From SIG299 sp964544055 (lineage in GTDB: Bacteria > Bacillota > Clostridia > Lachnospirales > Lachnospiraceae), in contig CAZJAA010000015.1 of assembly GCA_964544055.1 (NCBI GenBank), positions 1-59,685 on the forward strand: DNA of 59,685 bases, given 5' to 3'. Of the stretch, positions 1 through 8,343 are shown one piece after another. Made by a program: the position numbers and the translations under genes. The notes beneath the pieces were generated by a model. It was not told where the DNA came from, did not search any database, and saw only the letters and a list, made by a program, of their open reading frames with translations. Each line of letters opens with the position of its first letter. Positions within the stretch are counted from its first letter, which is position 1.

Positions 1-2
1 AC

Positions 3-89
3 AGTATCACTTCTAACCGGGAAAGTGGCTTTGGACGGTATGATGTGATGTTAGAACCAAAGAAAAAAGATAAAGGAAAAAAGTGTTAA
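3..89 (+). CDS. C-terminal end of an AAA-ATPase/PD-(D/E)XK nuclease-like protein (5' end outside window)
   Basis: The frame open from base 3 ends at TAA 87-89 and gives 28 residues. It contains SNRESGFGRYDVML followed by a lysine-rich tail. The SNRESG-x-GRYD signature is typical of the C-terminal nuclease-like domain of the AAA-ATPase-like/DUF1703 family that is expanded in Lachnospiraceae and Bacteroidetes. Only the tail is visible, so domain order, start and function cannot be checked. The nitroreductase starts 49 bases downstream with its own ribosome-binding site. The family call is recognition from a short motif and could be wrong. Confidence 0.5.
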   Translation, partial: SITSNRESGFGRYDVMLEPKKKDKGKKC

Positions 90-138
90 TTGGCTAATAG
101 TATCGGCACAGATAGAAGAAAAGAGGAGTAAGAGAAAC

Positions 139-681
139 ATGAATACAACAGAATGCATTAAAACAAGAAGAAGTATCAGAACCTATCAGGAGAAGGCGGT
201 TTCACCGGAGCTGATCCGTGAAGTGGTGGAGACGGCACGGTTTGCGCCAAGCTGGAAAAACACCCAGACTGCACGCTATTATGTGGTGCAGGATGCTGCG
301 TTAAAGCAGAAGATTGCGGAAAGCTGTGTGCTTGGTTTTACTTATAATACAGGAACTCTTGTGAATGCTCCGGCATTGGTGGTACTTGCCTATGTGGAGA
401 AGCGTTCCGGCTATGAGCGGGACGGTTCCTATACCACACCGAAGGAAAATGCCTGGGAAATGTTTGATGCCGGCATTGCGGCACAGACGTTCTGTCTGGC
501 AGCGCATGAAAAAGGGCTTGGCACCTGTATTATGGGAATTTTTGATGATGCAGCAGTGGCAAAGGCAATCTCACTTCCGGAAGGACAAAGAGTCGGTGCC
601 CTGATTGCCCTTGGATTTCCGGCAGAAGAGCCTCAGGCTCCGGCAAGAAAAGAAACAGAGCAGCTGGTGCAGTTTTTATAA
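139..681 (+). CDS. Nitroreductase family protein
   Basis: A 180-residue FMN-dependent oxidoreductase of the nitroreductase superfamily, expected to be cytoplasmic and to reduce nitro compounds, quinones or similar acceptors with NAD(P)H. The N-terminal TRRSIRTY segment is the usual FMN-phosphate-binding motif, followed by the APSWKNTQ loop. The C-terminal half has the MFDAGIAAQTFCLAAHEKGLGTCIMG helix-strand unit, and the IALGFPAEE segment is also family-typical. Length is normal for the small single-domain class. GAGGAG sits about 12 bases before ATG. The DUF512 gene follows 18 bases downstream, so the two are probably co-transcribed. The substrate cannot be told from sequence. Confidence 0.88.
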   Translation: MNTTECIKTRRSIRTYQEKAVSPELIREVVETARFAPSWKNTQTARYYVVQDAALKQKIAESCVLGFTYNTGTLVNAPALVVLAYVEKRSGYERDGSYTTPKENAWEMFDAGIAAQTFCLAAHEKGLGTCIMGIFDDAAVAKAISLPEGQRVGALIALGFPAEEPQAPARKETEQLVQFL

Positions 682-699
682 GGCAGAGGAGCAGAGGAA

Positions 700-2121
700 A
701 TGAAAAAAAAGGAGCATATCATTCAGGCAGTAGAGCCAAATTCCATCGCAGAAGAATTGGAGTTGGAAGCGGGGGACGTTTTACTTGCTATTAACGATCA
801 GGAAATAGAGGATGTGTTTGACTACCGGTGCATGATAAAGGATGATTATCTGGAAGTTTTGATCCGCAAGGCAGACGGTGAGGAATGGCTGTTAGAGGTG
901 GACAAGGATTATGATGATGACCTGGGGCTGACCTTCGAAAACGAGCTGATGAGCGAATATCGCTCCTGCTCCAACAAGTGCATTTTCTGCTTTATCGACC
1001 AGATGCCGCCGGGCATGAGAGAAACACTCTATTTTAAGGATGATGATTCTCGTCTTTCTTTTATGCAGGGAAATTACATTACGCTTACCAACATGAAGGA
1101 TAAGGATATTGACCGCATTATCCGGCTGCATCTGGCACCAATCAATATTTCCGTGCAGACTACAAATCCGGAGTTGCGCTGTAAAATGCTGACCAACCGG
1201 TTTGCCGGGGAAAAGTTAAAGTATATCCAGAAACTGTACGACCATCAGATAGAAATGAACGGACAGATTGTCTGCTGCAAGGGAGTCAATGACGGGGCAG
1301 AGCTGAAACGCAGCATTGAAGATTTAATGCAGTTTCTGCCGTATATGCGCAGTGTTTCCGTGGTTCCGGCTGGCATCACAAAGTACCGGGAGGGTTTGTA
1401 TCCGCTGGAACTTTTTTCAAAGGAAGAAGCCGGAGCGGTCATAGATTTGATAGAAAGCTACCAGCAGGCATGCTTTGAACAGTACGGACTGCATTTTATC
1501 CACGCTAGTGACGAGTGGTATATCACGGCAGAGCGAGAGTTTCCGGAGGAAGAGCGGTATGACGGCTATATTCAGCTGGAAAACGGTGTTGGCATGATGC
1601 GTCTTTTAAAAAATGAATTTGCACAGGTGATGGAGCAGCTGAAAAACAGCAGTCAGTATGCACGACTGCAGAAAAATCTGCACCGCACCGTGACGGCTGT
1701 AACTGGAAAGCTTGCTTATCCGGTATTGAAGGATTTTGCAGCAGAACTGATGCAGAATTTTCCGGGGCTTACCGTAAATGTTATCTGGATTCGCAATGAA
1801 TTTTTTGGGGAAACAATTACGGTATCTGGGCTGGTGACGGGGCAGGATTTAATCAGGCAGCTGAAAGAAAAGCAGGAGTCGGGGCTTTGGCTCGGAGATT
1901 CCATCATTATTCCGTCCAACATGGTGCGTTCCGGTGAGAAAATCTTTCTGGATGATGTTGTGACTGCTGATGTGGAAGCGGCACTTGGTGTCTGCGTTGT
2001 AATCAATGGCCCGGAGGGCAGGGATTTTGTAGAAGCAGTGTTAAATCCGGCATACCACGATGGAAGAGATAACGGAAATTTTGTATATATTCAGGCATAC
2101 GACAGAAAACGGGAAGAATAA
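700..2121 (+). CDS. DUF512 family protein with PDZ-like N-terminus and radical-SAM-type cysteines
   Basis: A 473-residue protein of the DUF512 family, widespread in Clostridia and cyanobacteria and without an assigned reaction. Residues 5-60 look like a PDZ domain (SIAEELELEAGDVLLAIN). Cys90, Cys94 and Cys97 form a C-x3-C-x2-C cluster of the type that binds the 4Fe-4S centre in radical-SAM enzymes. The following FIDQMPPGMRETLYFKDDD stretch is highly characteristic of the family, and the C-terminal half is the DUF512 domain. No signal peptide or membrane segment is seen. In many Clostridia this gene precedes the GTPase gene der; here it precedes a PHP phosphatase instead. Confidence 0.88.
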   Translation: MKKKEHIIQAVEPNSIAEELELEAGDVLLAINDQEIEDVFDYRCMIKDDYLEVLIRKADGEEWLLEVDKDYDDDLGLTFENELMSEYRSCSNKCIFCFIDQMPPGMRETLYFKDDDSRLSFMQGNYITLTNMKDKDIDRIIRLHLAPINISVQTTNPELRCKMLTNRFAGEKLKYIQKLYDHQIEMNGQIVCCKGVNDGAELKRSIEDLMQFLPYMRSVSVVPAGITKYREGLYPLELFSKEEAGAVIDLIESYQQACFEQYGLHFIHASDEWYITAEREFPEEERYDGYIQLENGVGMMRLLKNEFAQVMEQLKNSSQYARLQKNLHRTVTAVTGKLAYPVLKDFAAELMQNFPGLTVNVIWIRNEFFGETITVSGLVTGQDLIRQLKEKQESGLWLGDSIIIPSNMVRSGEKIFLDDVVTADVEAALGVCVVINGPEGRDFVEAVLNPAYHDGRDNGNFVYIQAYDRKREE

Positions 2122-2221
2122 AAAACGTTACCAATGAGTCATGCTGTGAGTATGAAAATCGCCGGAACAAATTTCCGGTGTGCGTTTCAAACGGAAAAAG
2201 TTCTTAGAATGGAGTATGAAA

Positions 2222-3034
2222 ATGTCAGATCATAGTTCAAAAAATGAAACAGAAAACCATGAATTTTTATATGCAAACTACCATACACACACGAAACGCT
2301 GTCACCATGCGTCCGGAGAGGACAGGGAATATGTGGAGGCAGCCATTGCAGCTGGATTTCGGATTTTAGGCTTTGCTGACCATTGCCCGTGGGTGTTTCT
2401 GCGCAAAGACTATGTTTCCAATATGCGTATGGCACCGAATGAGGTGGACGGCTATTTTTACAGTCTGGAATCACTGAAAAAGGAGTACGCAGCCGACATT
2501 AAGATTTATATCGGCTTTGAAACGGAGCATTGTCCGGGACTGGTAGAGGCACAGGATAAGCTTCTTAAGGACTATCCGCTGGATTATATGATTCAGGGAC
2601 AGCATTTTCTCGGTGCAGAATACGATTCGGTGTATACCGGCTGGAAGCATTCGGAGGAAGAAGTATTAAAGGGCTATGTGGATATTGCCATTGAGGGTAT
2701 AAACTCCGGCAGATATCTTTATATGGCACATCCGGATCTGGTGAATTTTACCGGTGAGGAGGAGTTGTACCGCATTCACATGAAACGCCTCTGCAAAGCA
2801 ATGAAAAAGGCGGATGTTCCGCTGGAAATCAACATTCTCGGCTTGTGGGAGGGCAGACAGTATCCGGCAGAGCGTTTTTTGAAGCTGGCACAGGAAACCG
2901 GAAACAAGGCAATTATCGGCATGGACGCCCATGCACCGGAGCAGCTTTTCAATAAAGAAACGGTGGAGCGGGCGAAGAAACTCTGTGAAAAATATCAGCT
3001 GGAGCTGGTAGACGGTGATTTGCTAAAAAAATAA
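2222..3034 (+). CDS. PHP-domain histidinol-phosphatase (HisJ-type)
   Basis: A metal-dependent phosphoesterase of the PHP family, 270 residues, probably histidinol-phosphatase acting in histidine synthesis. Metal ligands are visible: HTH at residues 21-23, ADHCPW, GFETEH, GQHFLG, AHPD and the C-terminal GMDAHAP. The ATG at 2222 is preferred because GGAG lies 7 bases upstream; an in-frame GTG at 2180 has no ribosome-binding site. A small hairpin (2162-2178) lies just before the start. No other his genes are in the window, so the substrate rests on family similarity alone. A terminator follows immediately. Confidence 0.8.
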   Translation: MSDHSSKNETENHEFLYANYHTHTKRCHHASGEDREYVEAAIAAGFRILGFADHCPWVFLRKDYVSNMRMAPNEVDGYFYSLESLKKEYAADIKIYIGFETEHCPGLVEAQDKLLKDYPLDYMIQGQHFLGAEYDSVYTGWKHSEEEVLKGYVDIAIEGINSGRYLYMAHPDLVNFTGEEELYRIHMKRLCKAMKKADVPLEINILGLWEGRQYPAERFLKLAQETGNKAIIGMDAHAPEQLFNKETVERAKKLCEKYQLELVDGDLLKK

Positions 3035-3039
3035 TCCGG

Positions 3040-3073
3040 GCAGCGGAGATTTGATTTCAAATGTTGCTTTTTT
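3040..3073 (+). terminator. Rho-independent terminator after the PHP phosphatase gene
   Basis: GCAGC (3040-3044) pairs with GTTGC (3063-3067), enclosing the ATTTGA/TCAAAT stem. A run of six T (3068-3073) follows. It begins six bases after the stop codon. Confidence 0.8.
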
Positions 3074-3127
3074 GGGCATTTTTTGTGTAAATTAGCAAAA
3101 ACTGAGAACTACTTAAACGTTTTCTTG

Positions 3128-3156
3128 TTGAAAAATGCTCAAAAATGGTGTATACT
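3128..3156 (+). promoter_or_regulatory. Sigma-A-type promoter P1 upstream of the large secreted protein
   Basis: TTGAAA (3128-3133), 17-base spacer, TATACT (3151-3156). An AAACGTTT palindrome (3115-3122), which resembles a LacI-family or CcpA half operator, lies just upstream of the -35. The transcript would start near 3163. It would carry a hairpin at about 3178-3203 (TGTAACAAGA against TCTTGGTTACA), the ACAGC repeat and the 3395-3441 terminator before reaching the gene at 3642. Confidence 0.65.
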
Positions 3157-3267
3157 GAAAATACATTCTTGGTAAAATGTAACAAGATATTTCTTGGTTA
3201 CAGAATGAAGTATAAGAAAACAAAATAGTTTTCAGAAAGGGAAAAGTCCATTTTTGGAATGTAGATG

Positions 3268-3296
3268 TTGACAGTGGAAAAAGCAGGAAATATGAT
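3268..3296 (+). promoter_or_regulatory. Sigma-A-type promoter P2, firing into the pentanucleotide repeat
   Basis: A consensus TTGACA (3268-3273), a 17-base spacer and TATGAT (3291-3296). The predicted +1, about seven bases after the -10, falls at 3302-3304, exactly where the ACAGC tandem repeat begins. The element is clearer than P1. Confidence 0.75.
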
Positions 3297-3301
3297 TTTT
3301 A

Positions 3302-3354
3302 ACAGCACAGCACAGCACAGCACAGCACAGCACAGCACAGCACAGCACAGCACA
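3302..3354 (+). repeat. Pentanucleotide tandem repeat (ACAGC, about 10.6 copies)
   Basis: Ten perfect copies of ACAGC plus ACA, with no interruption. It lies in a non-coding region between promoter P2 and a terminator, so repeat-number changes would not shift a reading frame. They would alter the 5' end of the transcript. Uninterrupted short tandem repeats of this length are usually unstable by slipped-strand mispairing. Confidence 0.95.
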
Positions 3355-3394
3355 ATAGTTCTGAGCTTTTTTCCTATAGAATAAATTTACAGGG

Positions 3395-3441
3395 ACAGAA
3401 ATAATATCTGATTAATAGCAGGTGTTATTTCTGTTTTTTTG
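3395..3441 (+). terminator. Rho-independent terminator or attenuator inside the leader
   Basis: ACAGAAATAA (3395-3404) pairs perfectly with TTATTTCTGT (3425-3434), and the stem extends four more pairs allowing G-U. T-rich sequence runs from 3434 to 3441. It lies 200 bases upstream of the start codon at 3642 and downstream of both promoters. Transcripts would therefore stop here unless it is read through. From 3442 to 3641 there is another hairpin (AAACTGC/GCAGTTT, about 3540-3562), a TTCGGAA/TTCCGAA inverted pair (about 3573-3609) and the GGAGG of the gene. I recognise no riboswitch class. Confidence 0.75.
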
Positions 3442-3641
3442 TTTGCCGGAAAGGCAGATTCCTTGTTTTTTTTGCAGGAGAGAATGTGCTGCAAAAGAAC
3501 GATAAAAGGTACAGCTTTTCTGTAAAATCAAATTGATTAAAACTGCTTAAAATAGCAGTTTTAAATAGAATCTTCGGAAGTTCAGGTGCAGTTGGGGTGA
3601 AGTTCCGAACAATCTAAAATTATGAAGGAGGTTATGAAGTT

Positions 3642-6600
3642 ATGAAAAAGAAATTCATACTTCAGGTAGTGGCATGGCTGTTAACCATAGCGATGTTATT
3701 ACCATCAGTAGGGGTTGCAATAACGGAGGTTTACGCAGCAGAAAGTAAGGTGGCCTATTCAAGCTCTGTCACGTTTTCTGATTCCTCATGGTGGACGGAA
3801 AAAGAAGTTTCGCAGACAGATTTGTTGGGAAGTATTGATCCAAAGGACGTTTCTTACATTAAATTTTACAGTGACACCACATTTAATATCGGATATAGTG
3901 GCGTAAATGAAAACTGGGTGATTGGAGAAGCTCAGACGAGCTATAACGTGTCTGATATCAGATGGACAGATATGCTGTTTAAATTTGGTCTTTCTAAGAA
4001 TGATGGTGTAATGTACACCATTAAGTGGGATGTTTATACCGGTGATGCAAAGCCGGCAGAAGAAAAGAAAGACGACACCAAGGGTACGGAGTTTGAAATT
4101 ACAACAACAAGCACTGACTTTGGCGGCACAAGCAAAATTCCGGCAAGTGCATTCAAAAACTGTACCGATGGTGCAAAAATTGTAGTTGAATTCACACAGG
4201 AAACTGCTGATTGGTGGAATCTGGCTCTGCACAGTGACGGCACGGAATGGCACAATCTGTCAGAGTATATTACAAACTTAAAGAGCAACAGCTATGGTTA
4301 CATAGATTCTTTCAGCGCAGGTGACACATCCATTACCGTGGAACTGTCTCAGAAAGGTGTAGATCAGATTCTTGCAGATGGCGGTGGATTATTATTCCAG
4401 GTGAAAGCTCTGAAAGTAACAAAGGCTACGGTTGTTCCGGTAACAGCAACGGCAGATCCAACGGCAACGCCTACCCCAACGGCAACGCCTACCCCAACGG
4501 CAACGCCAAAGCCAACGGCAACACCTACCCCAACTCCAGTTATCCAGTATACAGAGGGAGATGTTCTTACCCTGACACAGGATATGGTAAATAAGGACGG
4601 AATTGCAACGCTTGAGAATGGTATTTACAATAAGATTATCATTCCGGCAGACATAGATGCATCTAAAATTGTGTTAAACAGAATGTTTGCAGACCTTCTT
4701 GTAGTAGAGGGTGGTGTGGAAAGAACGGTTGTATTACTGGACGGTGAAATCGATAAGGTTGTTCTGGAAAATGCAAATGTAGAAGAAGTTGACTATAAGA
4801 AGCTGGTAGAAGACGGCATGGAACTGGAAGAAGCATTAAAGCTGTATTCTGATTATCTGGATACTGCTAATGCTGCAGAAAAAGCAAAGGTTACATTCCG
4901 TACCGGCACAAATGCAAAGATTAAGACGTTAGAAACTTTAGGAAATGCTTCTCTTGACCTTACTCAGGGCAGGGTAAGCGAACTGAATATTTCTACCGAA
5001 AACAGAAAAGACAATATGTCCGTTTCTGTCAAAGGTCACAGCGGAAACCTTTTTGTAACGATGGAAAAGAAACAGTTTAATGGTAACGGCAACTTAAAGC
5101 TTACCCTGAATAACTGTGAAATGGATGACGTTGTTATTTCCGGCAGTGCAGTTTCTCTCGGACTGGACGGAATGACTGCTTCTGCAAACACCGTTATTGT
5201 GGAAAATTCAGGAAATGTATCGCTGAACATGAATGCAACGGACCTTGTAGTAAGCGAAAAGACAACGGATGCGGAAATCCGCATTTATGGTAAAGTTGGC
5301 ACAATGACAGTGGAAGGTGACAAAAACAGCATTATTCTTCCAAGCTGCGGAAAAATTGAAAATGCAGTTGTCAATGGTGACAAGGTAAGAGTATATGGTC
5401 TGGGAACTGTGAACAATGCGGTGGTAAACGGCACAGGTGCAAATGTTGCTACCCTTGGAACGGCGGTAGAGGGCGAAAACGATACTACCATGCCACAGGG
5501 TATGATAAATATGATGCCGACGGCAAAGCCAACACCTATTCCAAAAGCAAGTGTAGAGGTTACTTTGGATTCTTCTTATCCGGGCAATTGGTCTAAGGGT
5601 GCAGGAATTCCGAACAGTGCATTAAAGAATTTTAGCGGAGATATTGCATTTGATTTGGAATATGTATGTGTGAATGATGAATATGCTCAGTTTGCATTTA
5701 TTGATTCTAACTGGAATAAGATTCCAAACTCTAAAGCAGCAGAATGTGTTGGCGTTGATAAAAAAGCAAACACCATCACGGTAGTAATTACGAAAGAAAA
5801 TCTTGCAACAGTACAGGGTACGTTGGATCTTCAGGTCAGCAATATGTATTTTACAAAAGCAACCTTGAGAAATACAACCTTGGAAGATTTCTATACCGGT
5901 GATTATAGTAAGGCATATGGCATTGCAGCTTCAGAACTTGCAAAGTACACTGGTGATGTAAAAGTGGAAGTAAAGTATACACAGCTTTCTTCGAAAAACA
6001 ATTATGTTTTATCCTGCTTTAAGAATATCAGTGGTTGGCCAAAGTTAGAGTCTGATGCATATGTAAGCGCAGACTACGCTTTGAATTCCTACGGTTTTAT
6101 GGATCTGCCAAATGGAACATCATCCATGACATTTGTGCTTTCAGCGGCGGCTGTGAAAAATCTTGTGGATAATGGAACAGAACTGGCTTTCCAGATTAAT
6201 GGTATTCTGGTTGATGAGGTTAAGTTATCTGCTGTAACAACACCGGGTGGAAGCGCTTCCGGAAGTGAAGGAGGAGCAACACCGTCGACACCAACGGCAA
6301 CACCAATACCGACGGTAACACCAACACCGGGTGGAAGTACAGGAACAGCAACTGGTGGTGCATTGGCAACACCGACACCAGAACCGATTGCATATGGAGA
6401 GGTTTGGAAAGGAAGTCAGGAGTCAGGAAACTGGGGACATGCGGTGCAGATTTCCGCAGACAAATTTAGTGGTTTTAAATATGATGGAACAGAAAAACTG
6501 GTGGTAACTTATTGTGCTACTGATGCTAGCGCTTGGGGTTCTCAGTTTAAGTTTGTGGATGGCGATTGGCAAACGATTAAAGATAGTGAGTATAATGTAC

Positions 6601-7064
6601 AAATTTCTGCTACATCTACAACAGAAGTAGTTACATTGTCTTCTGAATATGAAGTCCTGAAAAATAAGGGACTAATTATCCAAGGATACAACTGGACGAT
6701 TAGCAAAGTAGAAGTTATAGGTGGTGCAGAGGAAATTTGGAACGGGGGCGCAACCGCTATTGACTGGGGAACCACAACGATTGAAATAGATGCTACAAGT
6801 TTTACTGGCTTCAAATTTGACGGAACAGAAAAAATGTATATTACTTATACTTCTACAGATACTTCTAAAGACTATGGACAGTTCAAATATGTAACAAAAG
6901 ATGACTGGTCGAAGGTATTGATGGACTCTTACAATGTAGGAAAAGTATCAATAGATGTTGTAGAAGAGGTTGTGTTGACATCTGATTTTGCAGATGCAGC
7001 TACACTTGGCTTTAGAATACAAGGATTCAATAATACAGTTAAAAAAGTTGAGTTTGTTAAGTAG
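3642..7064 (+). CDS. Large secreted multidomain protein (carbohydrate-binding-like and beta-solenoid-like regions)
   Basis: An 1140-residue exported protein. Residues 1-32 form a signal peptide ending at VYA. A beta-sandwich-like domain follows (about 35-260), then a Thr/Pro linker of TPTAT repeats. A region with many short V/I-rich strands (about 300-620) looks like a beta-solenoid. Two more sandwich-like domains follow (about 630-880), then a Gly/Ser/Thr/Pro linker and two related C-terminal repeats of about 105 residues, each containing SFTGF/KFSGF-type and GTEK motifs. The domains resemble non-catalytic carbohydrate-binding modules. No LPXTG, SLH or lipobox is present, so surface attachment would have to be through ligand binding. 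No catalytic motif is recognised. GAAGGAGG precedes the ATG. The family cannot be named. Confidence 0.7.
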   Translation: MKKKFILQVVAWLLTIAMLLPSVGVAITEVYAAESKVAYSSSVTFSDSSWWTEKEVSQTDLLGSIDPKDVSYIKFYSDTTFNIGYSGVNENWVIGEAQTSYNVSDIRWTDMLFKFGLSKNDGVMYTIKWDVYTGDAKPAEEKKDDTKGTEFEITTTSTDFGGTSKIPASAFKNCTDGAKIVVEFTQETADWWNLALHSDGTEWHNLSEYITNLKSNSYGYIDSFSAGDTSITVELSQKGVDQILADGGGLLFQVKALKVTKATVVPVTATADPTATPTPTATPTPTATPKPTATPTPTPVIQYTEGDVLTLTQDMVNKDGIATLENGIYNKIIIPADIDASKIVLNRMFADLLVVEGGVERTVVLLDGEIDKVVLENANVEEVDYKKLVEDGMELEEALKLYSDYLDTANAAEKAKVTFRTGTNAKIKTLETLGNASLDLTQGRVSELNISTENRKDNMSVSVKGHSGNLFVTMEKKQFNGNGNLKLTLNNCEMDDVVISGSAVSLGLDGMTASANTVIVENSGNVSLNMNATDLVVSEKTTDAEIRIYGKVGTMTVEGDKNSIILPSCGKIENAVVNGDKVRVYGLGTVNNAVVNGTGANVATLGTAVEGENDTTMPQGMINMMPTAKPTPIPKASVEVTLDSSYPGNWSKGAGIPNSALKNFSGDIAFDLEYVCVNDEYAQFAFIDSNWNKIPNSKAAECVGVDKKANTITVVITKENLATVQGTLDLQVSNMYFTKATLRNTTLEDFYTGDYSKAYGIAASELAKYTGDVKVEVKYTQLSSKNNYVLSCFKNISGWPKLESDAYVSADYALNSYGFMDLPNGTSSMTFVLSAAAVKNLVDNGTELAFQINGILVDEVKLSAVTTPGGSASGSEGGATPSTPTATPIPTVTPTPGGSTGTATGGALATPTPEPIAYGEVWKGSQESGNWGHAVQISADKFSGFKYDGTEKLVVTYCATDASAWGSQFKFVDGDWQTIKDSEYNVQISATSTTEVVTLSSEYEVLKNKGLIIQGYNWTISKVEVIGGAEEIWNGGATAIDWGTTTIEIDATSFTGFKFDGTEKMYITYTSTDTSKDYGQFKYVTKDDWSKVLMDSYNVGKVSIDVVEEVVLTSDFADAATLGFRIQGFNNTVKKVEFVK

Positions 7065-7093
7065 TACTTAGAAAACTATTTGACATCCTAATG

Positions 7094-7143
7094 AAAGAAC
7101 CTATCCCCCCACGATACCATTTCGCAAAGGGATAGGTTCTTTT
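7094..7143 (+). terminator. Rho-independent terminator after the secreted protein gene
   Basis: AAAGAACCTATCCC (7094-7107) pairs perfectly with GGGATAGGTTCTTT (7129-7142), followed by TTTTATG. It lies 30 bases after the stop codon. Confidence 0.9.
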
Positions 7144-7202
7144 ATGATTTTTTGTTGTTCGGCTCACGTTTACATTTATAAATAGAACTGATTTACAACG
7201 AA

Positions 7203-7284
7203 GTTTCTGCATATTATTATAGCATAGTATATGCAGAAACTCTTGAGCTTCTGCATATACTATGCTATAATAATATGCAGAAAC
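7203..7284. repeat. 36-bp perfect inverted repeat, probable operator of the Fic gene
   Basis: The arm 7203-7238 is an exact reverse complement of 7249-7284, separated by a 10-base spacer. Each arm is itself bounded by GTTTCTGCATAT and its inverse, giving four copies of a TTTCTGCATAT half site. The right arm contains the -10 element of the Fic promoter and ends one base before GGAGGG. The arrangement suits a dimeric or tetrameric DNA-binding regulator. It could also extrude a cruciform, or be the scar of a small inverted mobile element. Confidence 0.9.
7243..7271 (+). promoter_or_regulatory. Promoter of the Fic gene, embedded in the inverted repeat
   Basis: TTGAGC (7243-7248), a 17-base spacer and TATAAT (7266-7271) with an extended TGC before it. 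The -35 lies in the repeat spacer and the -10 in the right arm. The start would be near 7278, leaving a short leader with GGAGGG at 7285-7290. The mirrored TATAAT in the left arm could serve a weak leftward promoter, but its -35 is poor. Confidence 0.75.
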
Positions 7285-7296
7285 GGAGGGCTAACT

Positions 7297-8343
7297 ATGA
7301 GAAAGTTTGATTATTCCTTTTTAAATAACGGATTGTTACCGGCGAACCTGATTAATCTCACATCCAGTATTGTATCGCTTAAAACTATGGCTGGTGTCAG
7401 AAAAGAAGAATATGCAAAGGTATTTACAGAACTGGAAGCGGTAGCAAAAGTGCAATCGGTTAAAAGTTCTAACGCAATTGAGGGTATAGTTACCAGTGAT
7501 GAGCGAATTGTTGCCATTGTGAATCGGGATAGTGCTCCCTTAAACCACACAGAAAGTGAAATTGCAGGCTACAGAGATGCCCTAAATACAATTCATCAGT
7601 ATCATGACACTTTAGACTTTAGACAGAGCGATATTTTAAGACTTCACGAAACTATGATGCAGATTGCCGGTTATGAGTACGGCGGTCAGTATAAGACGGG
7701 CGATAATTATATCATTGAGGAAGACAAAGACGGCAACAGAAAAGTCCGGTTTAAGCCTACACCTTCCTCTGAGGTGGATGAAGCGATGGAACAGTTGGAA
7801 TTGGCTTATATGGAAGCTCACAATAATGCCAACATCAATCAGTTATTGCTGATTCCCTGTGTTGTGCTTGACTTCCTGTGCATTCATCCTTTCCGGGATG
7901 GCAACGGCAGAATGTCACGTCTACTATCATTGTTGTTGCTTTACAAAAATGGCTATGATGCAGGAAAGTATGTTTCCTTTGAAGAACAGATTAATAACTA
8001 TAAAGCATATTATTACGAAGCGTTAAGAGAATCCTCTATCGGTTGGCACGAAAATCAGAATTCTTATATTCCTTTTATTGAGAATTTCCTTTCTACACTA
8101 TATATGTGTTATAAGGAATTGGATAAGCGTTTTACTGTAGTTCACGGTAATAAAATCACAAAGACTGCACGAATCGAAGCGACCGTTCTCAACAGTCTGG
8201 TTCCGATTTCTAAAGCGGACATTTGCAGCATTTTACCAGACGTTAGCCCAACCACGGTTGAAGCAGTATTAAGTAGGATGGTAAAAGAAGGACAGATAAA
8301 AAAGATTGGCCAATCCAGAATGACTCGATATGTTAAAACATAA
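7297..8343 (+). CDS. Fic family protein with C-terminal winged-helix-like region
   Basis: A 348-residue protein likely to transfer AMP (or another nucleotide monophosphate) to a hydroxyl side chain. The catalytic loop HPFRDGNGRMSR lies at residues 197-208, with the general base His197. SSNAIEG at residues 57-63 matches the (S/T)xxxE(G/N) inhibitory helix, so this is an autoinhibited N-terminal (class II) Fic enzyme. The last 75 residues (about 275-348) look like a winged helix (ATVLNSLVPISKADICSIL, then a recognition-like helix). The ATG at 7297 is chosen because GGAGGG lies 6 bases before it; an upstream in-frame ATG at 7231 lies before the promoter -10. The gene probably regulates itself through the inverted repeat. 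Its target is unknown. Confidence 0.88.
   Translation: MRKFDYSFLNNGLLPANLINLTSSIVSLKTMAGVRKEEYAKVFTELEAVAKVQSVKSSNAIEGIVTSDERIVAIVNRDSAPLNHTESEIAGYRDALNTIHQYHDTLDFRQSDILRLHETMMQIAGYEYGGQYKTGDNYIIEEDKDGNRKVRFKPTPSSEVDEAMEQLELAYMEAHNNANINQLLLIPCVVLDFLCIHPFRDGNGRMSRLLSLLLLYKNGYDAGKYVSFEEQINNYKAYYYEALRESSIGWHENQNSYIPFIENFLSTLYMCYKELDKRFTVVHGNKITKTARIEATVLNSLVPISKADICSILPDVSPTTVEAVLSRMVKEGQIKKIGQSRMTRYVKT

Noticed and set aside
3302..3354. ACAGC repeat as a CRISPR or minisatellite array
   Set aside because: The unit is five bases without spacers, so it is a simple sequence repeat.
3442..3641. Cyclic-di-GMP or other known riboswitch before the secreted protein
   Set aside because: The conserved aptamer blocks were not found; only generic hairpins are present.
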